Source: Isosphaeraceae bacterium (GTDB lineage Bacteria; Planctomycetota; Planctomycetia; Isosphaerales; Isosphaeraceae). From it: a stretch of DNA of 64,000 bases. The stretch is from assembly GCA_031291845.1 (NCBI GenBank), contig JARLIH010000196.1, positions 1 to 64,000 on the forward strand, given 5' to 3'. Made by a program: the position numbers and the translations under genes. Positions 55,471-63,520 of this stretch are shown here, in pieces (position 1 is the stretch's first letter; each line of letters opens with the position of its first letter). The notes under the pieces are model-generated. The model searched no databases. It saw nothing but the letters and a program-made list of their open reading frames with translations, and was not told the origin of the DNA.

Positions 55471-55925
55471 ATGTCCAGAATCAGCTCTGCGCGCCAGCCG
55501 CTTCCCTCTTGGACCAACGTTTCGCCGTGGTGCGTGACCGCCTTCACCTCGTGGTCCAGTATATGACGGGAGGCGTCGACCGGCTCACCGCCGATCGTCG
55601 CCTCGAGGGTTCGGCCGTCGGGCCCGATCACGACCTCGAACCGCGTATAGAGCCGATGCCGCGTCTCGCTACGGAAGATCAGCTCGTTGAGCCAGGTGAC
55701 GAGCAGGTCGAGCGGCGAATCCGCCGCGAGCGCGAGCCGCTCCGTCTCGGCGACCTTGACCTCCGAGCGGTTCGCGACGATATAGTCGAACACGCCCTCG
55801 GCGGCCGTCCGGAACACGTCCGGCAAGTCGCCGCCGCGGACGCGCAGGCCCACGTCAGCGGTGTGGTCAAACGTTTCGATCGTCCCCACGGCAATGCCTC
55901 CCCCCAATTTGCTATCCTGGAGCAT
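55467..55925 (-). CDS. Archease family protein
   Basis: A 152-residue protein of the archease family. Archease activates the RNA ligase RtcB in tRNA splicing and RNA repair. Visible signatures are ETFDHTADVGLRV (residues 17-29, with metal-binding Asp24) and the C-terminal VKAVTHHGETLV block ending in LILDI with Asp151. Length is typical. No rtcB gene is adjacent, although the two are commonly linked. The ATG at 55925 gives about 14 residues before the conserved start; a GTG just upstream of TIETFDHT could also serve. It overlaps the phosphodiesterase gene by four bases at the 3' end. Confidence 0.9.
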   Translation of the reverse strand: MLQDSKLGGGIAVGTIETFDHTADVGLRVRGGDLPDVFRTAAEGVFDYIVANRSEVKVAETERLALAADSPLDLLVTWLNELIFRSETRHRLYTRFEVVIGPDGRTLEATIGGEPVDASRHILDHEVKAVTHHGETLVQEGSGWRAELILDI

Positions 55926-56032
55926 CGAGGGTCCGCGCAGGTTCGGTCTTCCCGCCGGATCGTCCGGCGACGAGCACGACTGCGGCGCCCTACGTGATCG
56001 TTGTTTCCCAGGACTCGGCGAGGACCCTCCCC

Positions 56033-56503
56033 ATGATCGAAGCCGGCCAACCCGCCCCCGACTTCACCCTTCAGGACCAGCACGGCAAACCGGTAACCCT
56101 GTCCAAGCTCAAGGGGACGCCCGTCGTGCTCTATTTCTACCCGAAGGACGACACACCCGGCTGCACCAAAGAGGCCTGCGCCTTCCGCGATGCCCGCGCA
56201 GAGTACGAGAAAGCCGGCGCCAAGGTCCTCGGCGTCAGCCCCGATACCGTCGCCTCGCACGAAAAGTTCGTGCGCAAGTACGAGCTGCCGTTTACGCTCC
56301 TGGCCGACACCGAGAAAACCGTCTGTGAGAGCTACGGCGTGTGGCAGGAGAAGAACATGTACGGCAAGAAGTCGATGGGCGTGGTGCGCACGACGTTCGT
56401 GATCGACGGCAAGGGGATCGTGCGGAAAGTCTTCCCCAGGGTGAAGGTGGACGGGCACTCCGACAAGGTGCTCGAAGCGCTGAAGGGCGATCACGCGTCG
56501 TAG
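56033..56503 (+). CDS. bcp: Thioredoxin-dependent thiol peroxidase (BCP/PrxQ)
   Basis: A 156-residue peroxiredoxin that reduces hydrogen peroxide and organic peroxides with electrons from thioredoxin. Peroxidatic Cys44 lies in DDTPGCTKEAC and resolving Cys49 five residues later, the BCP/PrxQ arrangement. FYPKDDTPG and FVIDGKGIVRKVF fit the fold. The ATG at 56033 gives the standard N-terminus (IEAGQPAPDFTL). The stop codon is part of a 40-base palindrome that follows. Divergent from the archease gene. Confidence 0.95.
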   Translation: MIEAGQPAPDFTLQDQHGKPVTLSKLKGTPVVLYFYPKDDTPGCTKEACAFRDARAEYEKAGAKVLGVSPDTVASHEKFVRKYELPFTLLADTEKTVCESYGVWQEKNMYGKKSMGVVRTTFVIDGKGIVRKVFPRVKVDGHSDKVLEALKGDHAS

Positions 56504-56540
56504 GGTGCGTGGAACGCACCGGTGCATTTCATGCACCCTA
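56501..56540. repeat. 40-bp palindrome containing the bcp stop codon
   Basis: TAGGGTGCGTGGAACGCACC (56501-56520) and the next 20 bases are reverse complements at 17 of 20 positions, with no loop. The first TAG is the stop codon of the peroxiredoxin. GGTGCGT-type palindromes of this sort are widespread in bacteria. It lies between convergent genes and may act as a terminator. Confidence 0.75.
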
Positions 56541-56602
56541 TCCATGAACGATTGCCGTGTTCACACGCGCAGCGTCGGAACGAGGGGCCAATCACCGTCC
56601 GG

Positions 56603-57970
56603 CTACGCGTCGAGGACAACGTTGCCGCCGACGGTCGCCACGCCATCGGCGATCGTCAGATCACCGCTCGCGCCCCGGCCGACCAGGTTGTTCTGCACGA
56701 CGTTCCCGCGCCCAGCACCGATCAATCGAACGGCCTCCCGCATCGTCCGGTCGGACCGGCGCTCGAGCACCGTGCAATCGCTGACGCGCGAATTGCGCAC
56801 GTTCGCCAGGTCGATGCCACGGTGCGCGGGGTCGAAGACCTGGCACCCCGTGATGGACACCTCCCGCGAGTCGCGCACCTCAATCGCTCCGCCCGCCTCC
56901 GCGCTGCCCGCGCGAGTATCTTCGAGGATCAATCCGGTCAACGTGATCCCGGCGGAGTCGCGGATGACAATGCCGTCGATCCGCCCCCCCTTGTAGTCGG
57001 GGTTGTGGTCGAACGTATTGGCGGCGATGACCACGTGCCGGCAGTGGTCCAGGACCAGCGACCGCTGGAAGCCGGAGGCGAACGAATTGCCGGTGACCGT
57101 GATTCCCCGGCAGTACTTCAAGAGGACGTTGACCGCCTGGCTCTGGAGAATATTGCCCGTAATGGTCCAGAGACCCGCGGCGCTCGAACCGTCGAGCGCT
57201 GCTCCTTCGATGCGGACGTTCGCCCCCGACGGGCTCTCCTTCGCTTGAATCGTGCAGGAGGAGATCGTGCCTTCGCGCACCGTCCCCTCGCGCGCGTCGA
57301 TCCAGACATCGGCTGAGTCGGGCTGAGTGGTGTCGAAGTTGTATTCGATGTCGCAGCCGGTGATCTGCAGGTTGCGGATCTCGCTGCGCTGAAGCTTGAT
57401 TCCGGCGTGGCCGCAGTAGCTGATGTGGCAGCCGACGATGTTGGCCTGGTGCAGGTTCACGCCGTCGAAGTAGACGCCGATCGCCGCCCCCCGGCCATGA
57501 TAGATGTGCGAGTCGGCCACCAGCACGTTGCGGTTGCGCTTGACCAGGTGGACCCCGTAGCGGCAGCGGCGGATCAAGACGCCGGCGATCGTCGCCTGCA
57601 TCGTGCCTTCGAGCTCGATGCCGTCAGCCTGCTCGTGGGCACCCTCGATCTCGACGCCAGAGACGGTGGGCATCCGCTCGCGCCGCCAAACGTCAGGGCG
57701 GAACGTCTGGGGGTCGGCGCTCTGTTCGTGGGTGCCCAAGATCTTGAGCGCGGGACCCGGCCCGGTCATCAACAAGCGCGCAAGGCCCCCCTGCCCTTCG
57801 ATCGCGGTCACTCCGTGCCTGCGCAGCTCGACCGCCACCGGACGGCTGAGGCGATAAACCCCTCGAGCCAATACGAGATGGCCGTCCCCCTGCTCGACGG
57901 CATGCTGCAACGAGTCGGTGTCGTCAACCACGCCGTCGCCGACGGCTCCGAAGTCTTTCACGTTGGTCAT
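56603..57970 (-). CDS. Right-handed beta-helix (pectate lyase 3-like) protein
   Basis: A 455-residue protein. The N-terminus NVKDFGAVGDGVVDDTDSLQ is the signature of the pectate-lyase-3/GH28-like beta-helix group. The rest is a regular series of coils with repeated N/D-x-I-x-G-x-x-I patterns (NIVGCHISYCGHAGIKL, RGITVTGNSF, HVVIAANTFDHN). The fold is typical of enzymes or binding proteins acting on polysaccharides, but catalytic residues cannot be assigned. The ATG at 57970 is chosen because the open frame further upstream only translates the hairpin repeat. No signal peptide is visible with that start, which is unusual for the family. Confidence 0.85.
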   Translation of the reverse strand: MTNVKDFGAVGDGVVDDTDSLQHAVEQGDGHLVLARGVYRLSRPVAVELRRHGVTAIEGQGGLARLLMTGPGPALKILGTHEQSADPQTFRPDVWRRERMPTVSGVEIEGAHEQADGIELEGTMQATIAGVLIRRCRYGVHLVKRNRNVLVADSHIYHGRGAAIGVYFDGVNLHQANIVGCHISYCGHAGIKLQRSEIRNLQITGCDIEYNFDTTQPDSADVWIDAREGTVREGTISSCTIQAKESPSGANVRIEGAALDGSSAAGLWTITGNILQSQAVNVLLKYCRGITVTGNSFASGFQRSLVLDHCRHVVIAANTFDHNPDYKGGRIDGIVIRDSAGITLTGLILEDTRAGSAEAGGAIEVRDSREVSITGCQVFDPAHRGIDLANVRNSRVSDCTVLERRSDRTMREAVRLIGAGRGNVVQNNLVGRGASGDLTIADGVATVGGNVVLDA

Positions 57971-58008
57971 ACGGAACTCCGAGTGCCCACCGCCAAGCAG
58001 AAGGAACG

Positions 58009-58165
58009 AACCGCCAAGGCGCCAAGATCGCCAAGGCAGGAGAGAGAAGAAGAAGAGAACGGATTTAGCATGTTGATTGATATAACATGTCTTTAATTTC
58101 GTTAACTTCAACGTATTCTGTAATTCTCTCTCTCTTGCCTTGGCGATCTTGGCGCCTTGGCGGTT
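58009..58165. repeat. 157-bp hairpin with 39-base arms of GCCAAG repeats
   Basis: Arms 58009-58047 and 58127-58165 are reverse complements with one mismatch. Each arm holds three CGCCAAG units (CGCCAAGG, CGCCAAGAT, CGCCAAGG) followed by a purine GAGAGA run. The 79-base loop is A/T-rich. It lies between two minus-strand genes, next to the stop of the upstream oxidoreductase gene, so it may terminate that transcript. Confidence 0.85.
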
Positions 58166-58180
58166 AGTCCCTCTTCTTTG

Positions 58181-59326
58181 CTATTTCGGCCGGCGTTTCA
58201 CCGCGTAGCCGTATTGGGTCGGCCAGGCTGGTTCTTCGCCCAGCTCGTGCTGGGCCTTGAGTGCCCAGTAGGGCTCGCGCAGAAGCTCCCGGCCCACGAA
58301 GACGAGGTCGGCATCGCCGCCCGTAATGATTTCGTTGGCCTGTTTCGGTTCGGTGATGAGCCCGACGGCCCCGGTCATCATTCGCGCTTCTTCCCGGATC
58401 TGGCGTGCGAACGGGACTTGGAAGCCCTTGGCGACCGGGATGCGGGCCTTCGGGACGAGCGCGCCGGAGGAGACGTCGATCAGGTCCACCCCGAGTGCCC
58501 CGAGGGCGCGGCTGAGGACGACCGATTGATCGGCGTCCCACCCGCCGTCGGCCCAGTCGGTCGCCGAGATGCGGACGAAGAGCGGGAGGGTCGCCGGCAT
58601 CAGCGCGCGGATCCGTTCCGCGACTTGCAGCACCAGCCGCATCCGGTTTTCGAGGCTGCCGCCGTAGGCATCTTCGCGGAAGTTGCTCAGCGGCGAGAGA
58701 AACTCGTGCAGCAAGTACCCGTGCGCCGCGTGAATTTCGATGACCTGGAAGCCGGCCGCGAGCGCCCGGCGTGCTCCGGCCTCGAACGCGGCGAGGACCT
58801 CCTGGATTCCGGCCTCGTCGAGCGGGACCGGAACGGGGTCACCGTCATTGAAGGGGACGGGACTGGGGCCGACGACCGTCCAACCCCCTTCCGCAGTCGT
58901 CTTGAGGCTCGCGCCCCCCTTCCAGGGGACATCACAGCTCGCCTTCCGGCCGGCGTGGGCAAGCTGGATGCCCGGCAACGCTCCTTGCGACTGGACGAAG
59001 CGGGCGATCCGCGCGAGCGGCTCGATATGCTGGTCACCCCAGATACCCATGTCCCCCGGCGAGATGCGGCCGTCGCGGGTAACCGCGGTCGCCTCGACCA
59101 CCACGAGCGCGGCCCCCCCGACCGCGCGGCTCCCCAGGTGCACGAGGTGCCAGTCGTCCGCGAGCCCCTCGTGGGCGCAGTACTGGCACATGGGGGACAT
59201 CACGATCCGATTGCGGAAGGTCACTCCCCGGATCGTCAACGGGCTCAGGAGGTCGATGTCCGGAACTTCCCGGTCGTGGTTTGCCTCCGCCGAACAACCG
59301 TGCCCGCTTGTCTCTCGCTCTGTCAT
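58181..59326 (-). CDS. NADH:flavin oxidoreductase, Old Yellow Enzyme family (YqjM-like)
   Basis: A 381-residue FMN-dependent ene-reductase. The core starts with LLSPLTIRGVTFRNRIVMSPMCQY (core motif MSPMCQY, Cys47), typical of the thermophilic-like/YqjM class. Other family blocks are IQLAHAGRKAS, VIEIHAAHGYLLHEFLSP, and the FMN phosphate-binding VGRELLREPYWAL at the C-terminus. Such enzymes reduce activated C=C bonds using NAD(P)H; the natural substrate is unknown. The N-terminus has about 25 extra residues before the conserved start. The gene ends just before the long hairpin at 58009-58165. Confidence 0.95.
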   Translation of the reverse strand: MTERETSGHGCSAEANHDREVPDIDLLSPLTIRGVTFRNRIVMSPMCQYCAHEGLADDWHLVHLGSRAVGGAALVVVEATAVTRDGRISPGDMGIWGDQHIEPLARIARFVQSQGALPGIQLAHAGRKASCDVPWKGGASLKTTAEGGWTVVGPSPVPFNDGDPVPVPLDEAGIQEVLAAFEAGARRALAAGFQVIEIHAAHGYLLHEFLSPLSNFREDAYGGSLENRMRLVLQVAERIRALMPATLPLFVRISATDWADGGWDADQSVVLSRALGALGVDLIDVSSGALVPKARIPVAKGFQVPFARQIREEARMMTGAVGLITEPKQANEIITGGDADLVFVGRELLREPYWALKAQHELGEEPAWPTQYGYAVKRRPK

Positions 59327-59545
59327 GGATGCCTCTCCCTAAGAACGGAGGGGCGCGCGATGGCGCCAACGTCGCAGTCAGCGTACCGACAGGCTCGTTG
59401 TTTTGCGACCGCCGTTCGAAAACCACGTTGCAGGTACCGAACGGTCGCTCCGTTGCGCTTCCCGAACCATTGAGTCGAGCCGGTGCTGCCAGCGAGAAAT
59501 CCGTTGGCACGAACGGAGTCGCCGATACCACGGCCGGCTTGCCGG

Positions 59546-59653
59546 CAGGAGGATTGCGAAGTCGCTGACCGTCGCGGGTTTTGGGGTGTCGTTGACGGTG
59601 TCCCCCGAACGACGCGTCGAAGGCCCCCGCAAGACGACTTTGCAATCGTTCTG
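59546..59653. repeat. 108-bp palindromic element, uninterrupted copy
   Basis: Arms 59546-59564 and 59635-59653 (core GATTGCRAAGTCG) are reverse complements with three mismatches in 19. The left part matches 22580-22628 with four or five differences, and 59596-59616 matches 22773-22793 with two. Here those two blocks are separated by a single base. The rest of the 59327-59808 gap shows no gene and should hold the promoters of the divergent oxidoreductase and carbonic anhydrase genes. Confidence 0.75.
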
Positions 59654-59808
59654 GCCTTGGCGGAGGCGTCATTGACAGGTCAACTCTGGCGGTCGATACT
59701 GGCATTATCGTCGTTCCAGGCTCACGTGAGAGACCTTTGCGCTGCGCACCGTCACGAATCGCTCGGCAGAGCGAGCTGAGGCCACGTCCTGCGCGAGCGA
59801 GTCGCTTC

Positions 59809-60765
59809 ATGAATACGATCGATTACGTCTATCGCTTCGACCCGAAGAACCCCAGCGTCAAGGCGGTGCCGCCGGACGCGGAAGTGGCCAAGCGCACCCT
59901 GGAGGACGGCAATCGCATGTTCTCCCGCTGGATGGAGAGCTGCCGGACCGGCGATTTCTCTGCCGGCGAGGCGCGCTATATCGTCCAGTGCAACGGTCTC
60001 GAAGTGGGGATGATCCGCAGCTACGGCCAGATGCCCAAACAGGCGCCGTTCGCCGTGGTCGTGGGGTGCTCCGACGCGCGCGTGCCGACCGAGATGCTCT
60101 TCGGCCAGGGGTTCAACGACCTGTTCGTGATCCGCGTGGCGGGCAACGTCCTGGGCGACGTCTGCCAGGGGAGCATCGAGTTCGCCCTCACCGCGCTCAG
60201 CGAGAGCGTCAAGGTCCTGGTCGTGCTCGGGCATAGCGGCTGCGGCGCGGTGACCGGGGCGGTGGACTCGTACCTTCACCCCTTGAAGTTCTGGTCGCGC
60301 GCCATCCCCCCCATGCTCCGCTCGATCCTTCAGCGCGTCTTCGTTGCGGTCCGCGAGGGAGCCAATGGGCTCGACGAGGTCTGGGGCCCGAACGCACGCG
60401 AGCTCCCCGGCTACCGCGAAGCCCTGATCGAGACCGCCGTCTGCCTCAATGCGGCCATGGCCGCCTTCGACATCCGCGTCGAAGTCGAACGCGCAGCCAA
60501 GTGGGAGATCGAGGTCCTGTACGGCGTCTTCAACCTCAACACCCACCAGGTCAGTATGCCGGTCAACCCCGCGGCCAGGGCCTGTGAAGACAACGTCAAC
60601 CTCGTCTACGCCCCGCAGAACCCCCGGGAGTTCAAGAACCTCGCCATTCGCATGGCGCAGATCCTTCACCCGGATTCCCAGGAACGAACCGGGGCCAATG
60701 GCCCGGCGATCAGCCCGGAGGTCCGCGAAGCCATGGCAACGCTGAAGCTGCCTGAAGATCAGTAA
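59809..60765 (+). CDS. Beta-class carbonic anhydrase
   Basis: A zinc enzyme interconverting carbon dioxide and bicarbonate. Zinc ligands Cys87 (GCSDARVPTE), His142 and Cys145 (GHSGCGAV) and the catalytic Asp89-Arg91 pair are present, with RVAGNV between. At 318 residues it is longer than typical beta-CAs (about 200-230), with an N-terminal extension of about 70 residues and a C-terminal part (VSMPVNPAARACEDN) of the kind seen in larger bacterial homologues. The start at 59809 gives a plain cytosolic N-terminus. Probably a single-gene unit. Confidence 0.94.
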   Translation: MNTIDYVYRFDPKNPSVKAVPPDAEVAKRTLEDGNRMFSRWMESCRTGDFSAGEARYIVQCNGLEVGMIRSYGQMPKQAPFAVVVGCSDARVPTEMLFGQGFNDLFVIRVAGNVLGDVCQGSIEFALTALSESVKVLVVLGHSGCGAVTGAVDSYLHPLKFWSRAIPPMLRSILQRVFVAVREGANGLDEVWGPNARELPGYREALIETAVCLNAAMAAFDIRVEVERAAKWEIEVLYGVFNLNTHQVSMPVNPAARACEDNVNLVYAPQNPREFKNLAIRMAQILHPDSQERTGANGPAISPEVREAMATLKLPEDQ

Positions 60766-61002
60766 AACGCAAGGGCTCCAGTGTCGTTTTGATGAGTGAC
60801 TCGGTGCGCACGCCAGCGCCCTGCAACGGCCATGGCGCGTCACCCAATGCGCCGAAGCCCCCCTGCGCCTGATGTTGCGATCCGACGACGAGGCCTTCCC
60901 ACTCGGTTGCGAAGTGGTGTGCAATTGGTTAGCATGCCCTCATCAATGACGGGGAAAGTGTCTCCGCACGGTGGCGTGGTTCTTGGGAAACCTTGACGGC
61001 GC

Positions 61003-61767
61003 ATGGCGACCGCATCCTTGACCCGGAGCGACGATCCGCTCGACACGACCGTCCGGATCGTGACTCCGGAACGGATCGTGTTCCTCTACCCGGTGGCCGG
61101 CCCGTTCCGGCGCGCGGTCGGTTACTTCATCGACCTGCTCGTGATCTGCGCGATCGTCATGGGCCTCTCCATTGCCGCCCAGTTCCTGACGCTCGGCTCG
61201 ATGTCGGGGATGGGCCCGATCCTCGTCGGGTATTTCGTGATCGTATGGGGTTATGGGGCGTTCTGCGAGGGGCTCTTCAACGGCCAGACCGTCGGCAAGC
61301 GCGCGATGGGGCTGCGCGTGGTGTCCGACCAGGGAATTCCGATCACGGGAGCGCAGGCCGTCTTGCGCAACCTGGTCGGGACGGTGGACGGCATTATCCC
61401 GTTCTGGTACCTCGGCTCGCTCACGAGCATGATGCTGACCCGGAAGTTTCAGCGGCTCGGCGACCTTGCGGCCGGTACGATGGTCGTGGTCGAGGAGCGG
61501 CGTCGGCGGGTCGGGGTCGTGCGAGTCAAGGACCGGGCCGTCGAAGCGCTCTTGCCGTGGCTGCCGTTACGTGTGGCCGCCGGCCCGGAGATGGCGCGGG
61601 CGCTGTCCGACTACGTGAAGCACCGCGGTCGTTTCGGCCCCGCCCGCCGCGAAGAGATGGCCGCACACCTGGCGCGCCCCTTGCGCGAACGCTACAAGCT
61701 GCCGCCGAACGCCCCGTCCGATACCGTGCTCTGCGCTGTTTATCACCGCGTGTTCCTGGGAGACTGA
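61003..61767 (+). CDS. RDD-family membrane protein
   Basis: A 254-residue inner-membrane protein. The RDD domain (about residues 28-165) has the conserved Arg in GPFRRAVGYFIDLLVI and the Asp in the first helix, a second hydrophobic block (PILVGYFVIVWGYGAFCEGL) and the characteristic GQTVGKRAMGLRVV loop. The C-terminal ~80 residues are soluble. RDD proteins are of uncertain transport function, some as sodium/proton exchangers. It is followed six bases later by the SpoIIM-like gene. Neighbours suggest an envelope operon of RDD, SpoIIM, DUF4129 and, typically, MoxR/DUF58 genes beyond the window. Confidence 0.88.
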   Translation: MATASLTRSDDPLDTTVRIVTPERIVFLYPVAGPFRRAVGYFIDLLVICAIVMGLSIAAQFLTLGSMSGMGPILVGYFVIVWGYGAFCEGLFNGQTVGKRAMGLRVVSDQGIPITGAQAVLRNLVGTVDGIIPFWYLGSLTSMMLTRKFQRLGDLAAGTMVVVEERRRRVGVVRVKDRAVEALLPWLPLRVAAGPEMARALSDYVKHRGRFGPARREEMAAHLARPLRERYKLPPNAPSDTVLCAVYHRVFLGD

Positions 61768-61773
61768 CGAACG

Positions 61774-62787
61774 ATGCGCGTCGTCGACAGGCTGGCGCAG
61801 CGCGAATCCTCCTGGCGGGAGCTCGAAGCGCTTCTGGACCGCCTGGGCGATGCGCGGTTTCCGCGCCTGAGCGCAGCGCAGGTCGTGCGCCTGGGCGAGC
61901 TCTACCGCGCGGCGTGCACCGACCTGATGCTGGCCGAGTCGCACGACCTGCCGCGCGACACCGTGGCGTTCCTGCACGCCCTGGTCGGTCGCGCCCACAA
62001 CGCCGTCTACCGGGCCCAGGGGTTCCGCTTCCGCGACTGGGCGCGGGCCCTCTTCGAGACCGTCCCCCGCCAGCTCCGCACCGACCGTGCCCTACGGCTC
62101 TCGGCCCTGGTCTTTTACGGTAGCTTCATCCTCTGCGGCCTCGTCGGCGCAGGGCGCGAAGACTTCGCCGCGAGGGTCATCGGCGAGAGCTTCGTCGAGC
62201 AGATGGACCAGATGTATGCCGAGCCCCCCGGGCAAGAGCGCAAGGACGGCCTCAAGCGCAGCGATACGATGATGGCGGGCTTCTACATCCAGCACAACAC
62301 GTCGATCGGCCTCCAGTGTTTCGCGTGGGGGCTGTTCCTCGGGCTGGGCAGCCTGTACCAACTGGTCTCGAACGGGGTCATCCTCGGCACGGTCTTCGGC
62401 CACATGGCGCGCACGCCGAACGCGGCCAATTTCTACACGTTCGTGACGGCACACTCGGTGTTCGAGCTCACGGCGGTCGTGCTGTCGGGCGCGGCGGGCC
62501 TGAGGCTGGGTTACGGCCTGATCGAAACGAAGGGGCAGACGCGGCTCGCCTCGCTCCGGCGGGAAGCCCATCGTGCGCTTCCGACCGTGGGGGCGTCGGC
62601 CGTCCTGTTCGTGATGGCGGCATTCATTGAGGGGTACATCTCCGCCTCCGCGTTGCCCTACTGGGCGAAGGCCGCGGTCGCGATCCTGAGCGCGCTGGTG
62701 TTAACGCTCTATCTGATGCTCGGCGGCCGCGTGCCGCGGGAAGGGAGAGGTCTTGGCATACGAGCGGACGCTGGTCCAAATCCGTGA
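61774..62787 (+). CDS. SpoIIM/DUF95-like membrane protein
   Basis: A 337-residue inner-membrane protein. A soluble N-terminal domain (about 1-105) leads into several helices, with GFYIQHNTSIGLQCFAWG and FGLGSLYQLVSNGVILG-type blocks that match the stage II sporulation protein M family, here in a non-sporulating context. HSVFELTAVVLSGAAGLRLG is a further conserved block. The family is thought to act in envelope or cell-division functions; its mechanism is not known. GGGAG lies upstream of the ATG. The 3' end overlaps the next gene by 35 bases, so the genes are tightly coupled. Confidence 0.9.
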   Translation: MRVVDRLAQRESSWRELEALLDRLGDARFPRLSAAQVVRLGELYRAACTDLMLAESHDLPRDTVAFLHALVGRAHNAVYRAQGFRFRDWARALFETVPRQLRTDRALRLSALVFYGSFILCGLVGAGREDFAARVIGESFVEQMDQMYAEPPGQERKDGLKRSDTMMAGFYIQHNTSIGLQCFAWGLFLGLGSLYQLVSNGVILGTVFGHMARTPNAANFYTFVTAHSVFELTAVVLSGAAGLRLGYGLIETKGQTRLASLRREAHRALPTVGASAVLFVMAAFIEGYISASALPYWAKAAVAILSALVLTLYLMLGGRVPREGRGLGIRADAGPNP

Positions 62788-63520
62788 GCGGTCGTTCCTC
62801 GATCTTCAGGAGCTGGCGCTCCTCGTGATCCGCCGCCGCCCGCTCCCGTTGCTGCTGGCGCTGGTGGCCGCGACCCTGCCGTTCGTGGCGCTGAACGCGT
62901 GGCTCGCCGAGGGGGGCGGCTCGTTCGCGCTGTTTGCCTGCTACCTGGTGCTCCCCACGCTCGAAGCGCCGCTGGCGACCGCGGGATTGACGGTGCTGCT
63001 CGGCGGCCTCATGTTCGGCGAACGGCCGTCCGCCGGGCAGGTCGTTCGTGCGAGCACGGCGGCCCTGGTGCCGATTCTCCTCTACCAGGTCGTGCTCCGC
63101 CCGCTGCTGCTCCTGCTGCCGGGACGGCTCGCGTTCATCAACGAGGTGCTGCTGCTGGAGCGAGGCCCCTGGCACGGGGCCACCGGCCGCAGCGCTCAGC
63201 TTTGCACCGGGTCGGTCGTCGACCTGTTCCTGCACTGGATCGGCGCGTTCGTCTTCGCCTCTCTTTTTTTGCTCTGTTTCCTGCTCGGCACCGGCGCGGT
63301 CCTGAACGCGTTGTTCACGAGCGAGCTCACTTGGGACCGGCCGACCCTTTCCGACCTGGGCGGGTTTCAGTTCCAGGTCGGGCTCTGGCTGGTCATCGGC
63401 TTCTTCGCCGTCGTGCGGTTCCTGACGTACATCGACCAGCGGATCCGCCTCGAGGGCTGGGAGGTCGAGCTGCGCCTGCGCTCGGCCGGCCGCGCCTTGG
63501 AGGAGGCCGCGACATGGTGA
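62753..63520 (+). CDS. Hypothetical polytopic membrane protein
   Basis: A 255-residue protein with about five hydrophobic segments (LPLLLALVAATLPFVALNAW, the FACYLVLP region, VLRPLLLLLPG, FVFASLFLLCFLLG, LWLVIGFFAVVRFLTY). The start is a TTG at 62753 with GGGAGAGG just upstream; no ATG or GTG lies closer in frame. Family not recognised with certainty, but proteins of this size and topology sit between SpoIIM and DUF4129 genes in planctomycete loci. Overlaps the previous gene by 35 bases and the next by 7, so all are probably translated together. Confidence 0.75.
   Translation: MAYERTLVQIRERSFLDLQELALLVIRRRPLPLLLALVAATLPFVALNAWLAEGGGSFALFACYLVLPTLEAPLATAGLTVLLGGLMFGERPSAGQVVRASTAALVPILLYQVVLRPLLLLLPGRLAFINEVLLLERGPWHGATGRSAQLCTGSVVDLFLHWIGAFVFASLFLLCFLLGTGAVLNALFTSELTWDRPTLSDLGGFQFQVGLWLVIGFFAVVRFLTYIDQRIRLEGWEVELRLRSAGRALEEAATW

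Noticed and set aside
57971-58111. Signal-peptide-like extension of the beta-helix protein
   Set aside because: Its hydrophobic stretch comes from translating the hairpin arm. The conserved N-terminal motif starts right after ATG 57970.
57995-58170. A CRISPR-like repeat array from the CGCCAAG units
   Set aside because: The units are only 8-9 bases, adjacent, without spacers, and mirrored in a hairpin; no cas gene is nearby.
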